Source of the DNA: an uncultured Coriobacteriales bacterium
GTDB lineage: Bacteria > Actinomycetota > Coriobacteriia > Coriobacteriales > UMGS124
NCBI GenBank assembly: GCA_934662525.1
Contig: CAKUKJ010000125.1
Coordinates: 1 to 6,852, forward strand
Direction: 5' to 3'
Length of the DNA stretch: 6,852 nt
The notes under the pieces are model-generated. The model saw only the letters and a program-made list of their open reading frames with translations, did not search any database and had not been told where the DNA came from. The position numbers and the translations under genes were made by a program. Of the stretch, positions 5,384 to 6,852 are shown piece after piece (position 1 is the first letter of the stretch; every line of letters begins with the position of its first letter).

Positions 5384-6799
5384 CTAGGAGTACAAGTCCT
5401 GCGCGCATACGAACGCAACATCAGGCCGGTTGGCAAACTTATGCGCGGTCACGTCAGAAACATGCTTTTTGGTAAACAGATATGACCAGCGCTGCCCGTA
5501 GCCCGGGATGAGGCGTTGGCGGTCGAGCAGCGTTTGCGTGGCATCCGTCTCGTCCACATCATTGCGCCATCTGCACTCGCCGAGCAGTATTTTCCCATCG
5601 ATGTTGTCTGCGGCAACGAGGTCGATATCGGTCTGAGCGCGTGCCAAGAGGTCGGTCCCCCACCATGAGCCGACGGAAGTGGGCTCTAGTGGCAAAGCAC
5701 CGCAACGAGCCTGGCGCAGCACCCACTGACGGCAGACCCGCTCATACAAGTGTCCCTCGTATTCAAAACGCGCGTCGCTTCCGAGAAGACGGCTTGCCAA
5801 CCTCTCACCCAAGCCTCCCTCGATAGCCGTGACATAGGGTGCCACGAAGCGGTACCAAAACAAGAAAGCCGGATCCTTGACTCGATAGATGCTGCGTTTG
5901 CTGCGCTCGCTCTCACCGAACGGCACGCAACGTTCTACCAGGCCGAGCCCACTCAACGTCTTGAGGTATGCCGTGACGCTGGACTGCGGAACGCCCGCCC
6001 GGTCTGCAATCTCGTTCGACCTGTTGGCACCGCCCGCAATTGCCCGAAGGACAGAGCCGTACAGGGCGGGTTCGCGCAGCTCCCGCCGCATCAGCATGGC
6101 CGGCTCGTCGAACATGATCCCAGAGCGCTCGAAAAACAGGGCTCCCATATTCTCGACGTAGCTGCGGTTGACGTCGATCCCGGCAAGGTAATACGGGGTT
6201 CCACCCAGGCTCGCATAGTATGAAATCAGCTCCTGCGGCGAACAGCCCGGCAACATCAGTGCCGCATCGCGGTAGTCGAACGGCCCAAGCTTGAGCTGGG
6301 CAGTCCGTCGGCCGTACAGGGGGCTTTTCTCCCCCAGAACCGCGTTCTCCATAAAGCCCTGGTTGCTCCCGCACAAAACGAGCAGGCAGCGCGTGCCGCC
6401 GAAAGCCCGGTCGATGGCAACTTGCAAGGCAGAGGGCAGGGCGGGGTCTGCGTTCGCGGCGTAGGGGAACTCATCGAAGACGAAAACAAGCGGCCCGCCG
6501 TCGGCAGCCTGCCGCTCCGCCACGAACTGCAGGGCGTCGCCCCATGTGCCGAACGCCGGCAACGAGGACGGCATGCCGTATCGCTCATATACGACGCGCG
6601 AAAAATCCCGAAGATTGTCGATATTGGACTGAACTTGGGCAGTGAACCAAAGATTCTGCTTATCTGCACAAAACCGCTCGAGCAGGGATGTTTTCCCCAC
6701 GCGTCGGCGGCCATAAAGCACCAGCATTTCAAAACGCTCGCTCGCATACAGGCGCTCAAGCATCGCCAGTTCTTCCTCGCGTCCCACAAACCTCGACAT
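5384..6799 (-). CDS. P-loop ATPase of the archaeal-ATPase type with C-terminal DUF234 domain
   Basis: This 471-residue protein is cytoplasmic, with no signal peptide or membrane segment. It opens FVGREEEL, typical of ATPase_2 proteins. Walker A is GRRRVGKTS (30-38) with Lys36 and Thr37. Walker B is LVFVFDEFP (104-112) with Asp109 and Glu110. A sensor-type GSNQGFM is at 144-150, followed by PLYGRRT (160-166). Residues about 245-292 form a winged helix (SNEIADRAGV, then SSVTAYLKTL). The C-terminal part matches DUF234, a restriction-nuclease-like fold: Asp393 in TDIDLVAAD and Glu408 in LLGECRWR. In relatives the third position is commonly Lys; here it is Arg410. Length is normal for the family. 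GGGAG six bases before the ATG supports the start. The biological role of this family is poorly known; DNA-related or toxin-like roles have been suggested. It ends 120 bases before the radical SAM start region and shows no functional tie to the reductase module. Confidence 0.9.
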   Translation of the reverse strand: MSRFVGREEELAMLERLYASERFEMLVLYGRRRVGKTSLLERFCADKQNLWFTAQVQSNIDNLRDFSRVVYERYGMPSSLPAFGTWGDALQFVAERQAADGGPLVFVFDEFPYAANADPALPSALQVAIDRAFGGTRCLLVLCGSNQGFMENAVLGEKSPLYGRRTAQLKLGPFDYRDAALMLPGCSPQELISYYASLGGTPYYLAGIDVNRSYVENMGALFFERSGIMFDEPAMLMRRELREPALYGSVLRAIAGGANRSNEIADRAGVPQSSVTAYLKTLSGLGLVERCVPFGESERSKRSIYRVKDPAFLFWYRFVAPYVTAIEGGLGERLASRLLGSDARFEYEGHLYERVCRQWVLRQARCGALPLEPTSVGSWWGTDLLARAQTDIDLVAADNIDGKILLGECRWRNDVDETDATQTLLDRQRLIPGYGQRWSYLFTKKHVSDVTAHKFANRPDVAFVCAQDLYS

Positions 6800-6805
6800 G
6801 GCCGT

Positions 6806-6810
6806 CTCCC
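6806..6810 (-). promoter_or_regulatory. Ribosome-binding site of the ATPase gene
   Basis: GGGAG on the minus strand ends six bases before the ATG at 6799. No promoter can be recognised in the remaining 6811-6852. Confidence 0.55.
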
Positions 6811-6852
6811 GTCAGCTTGCCTTCCCCGCCTTCGCTAAACCGCGTTGCATAC

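Noticed and set aside
1..6852. CRISPR arrays, tRNA or rRNA genes, insertion-sequence ends
   Set aside because: Reading both strands I found no regularly spaced repeats, no tRNA-like cloverleaf and no transposase or terminal inverted repeats.

Overview
The window looks like a high-GC, anaerobic actinobacterium of the gut Coriobacteriia (Eggerthellaceae-like). This is inferred, not proven, from four things: GC-rich third codon positions, a Tat-exported FAD_binding_2 reductase without its own heme, a divergent LuxR regulator with a polytopic membrane domain, and an anaerobe-type SPL-family radical SAM remnant.

Layout, left to right. Positions 1-114 hold the end of a gene cut by the window edge; open frames run on both strands and I cannot decide which is coding. 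At 269-1141 (minus) is a Tat-exported alpha/beta hydrolase that resembles cinnamoyl/feruloyl esterases and has a complete Ser-Asp-His triad. At 1220-2863 (minus), upstream of it in the same direction, is a Tat-exported flavoprotein reductase. The 78-base gap between them holds a very strong hairpin at 1175-1208. A 326-base divergent intergenic region (2864-3189) separates the reductase from a plus-strand LuxR-type regulator (3190-4765) with 12 predicted membrane segments and a C-terminal helix-turn-helix. The regulator is split by one extra base, best placed in the CCCC run at 4313-4316. About 60 bases past its stop, a minus-strand SPL-type radical SAM gene (4826-5263) ends abruptly at mid-protein and also lacks a normal start codon. 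At 5384-6799 (minus) is an intact P-loop ATPase of the ATPase_2/DUF234 type.

How the genes may work together (inference): regulator, reductase and esterase form a self-contained accessory module acting outside the cytoplasmic membrane. The esterase would release an unsaturated acid, such as a hydroxycinnamate, from an ester. The reductase would then use the C=C bond of that acid as a respiratory electron acceptor, and the membrane-anchored LuxR protein would sense the compound. The reductase lacks the carboxylate-binding and proton-donor residues of fumarate reductase, so its substrate is probably not fumarate. The regulator's frameshift, the radical SAM truncation beside the module's edge, and the different codon usage of the esterase all suggest a recently assembled, partly decaying accessory locus.
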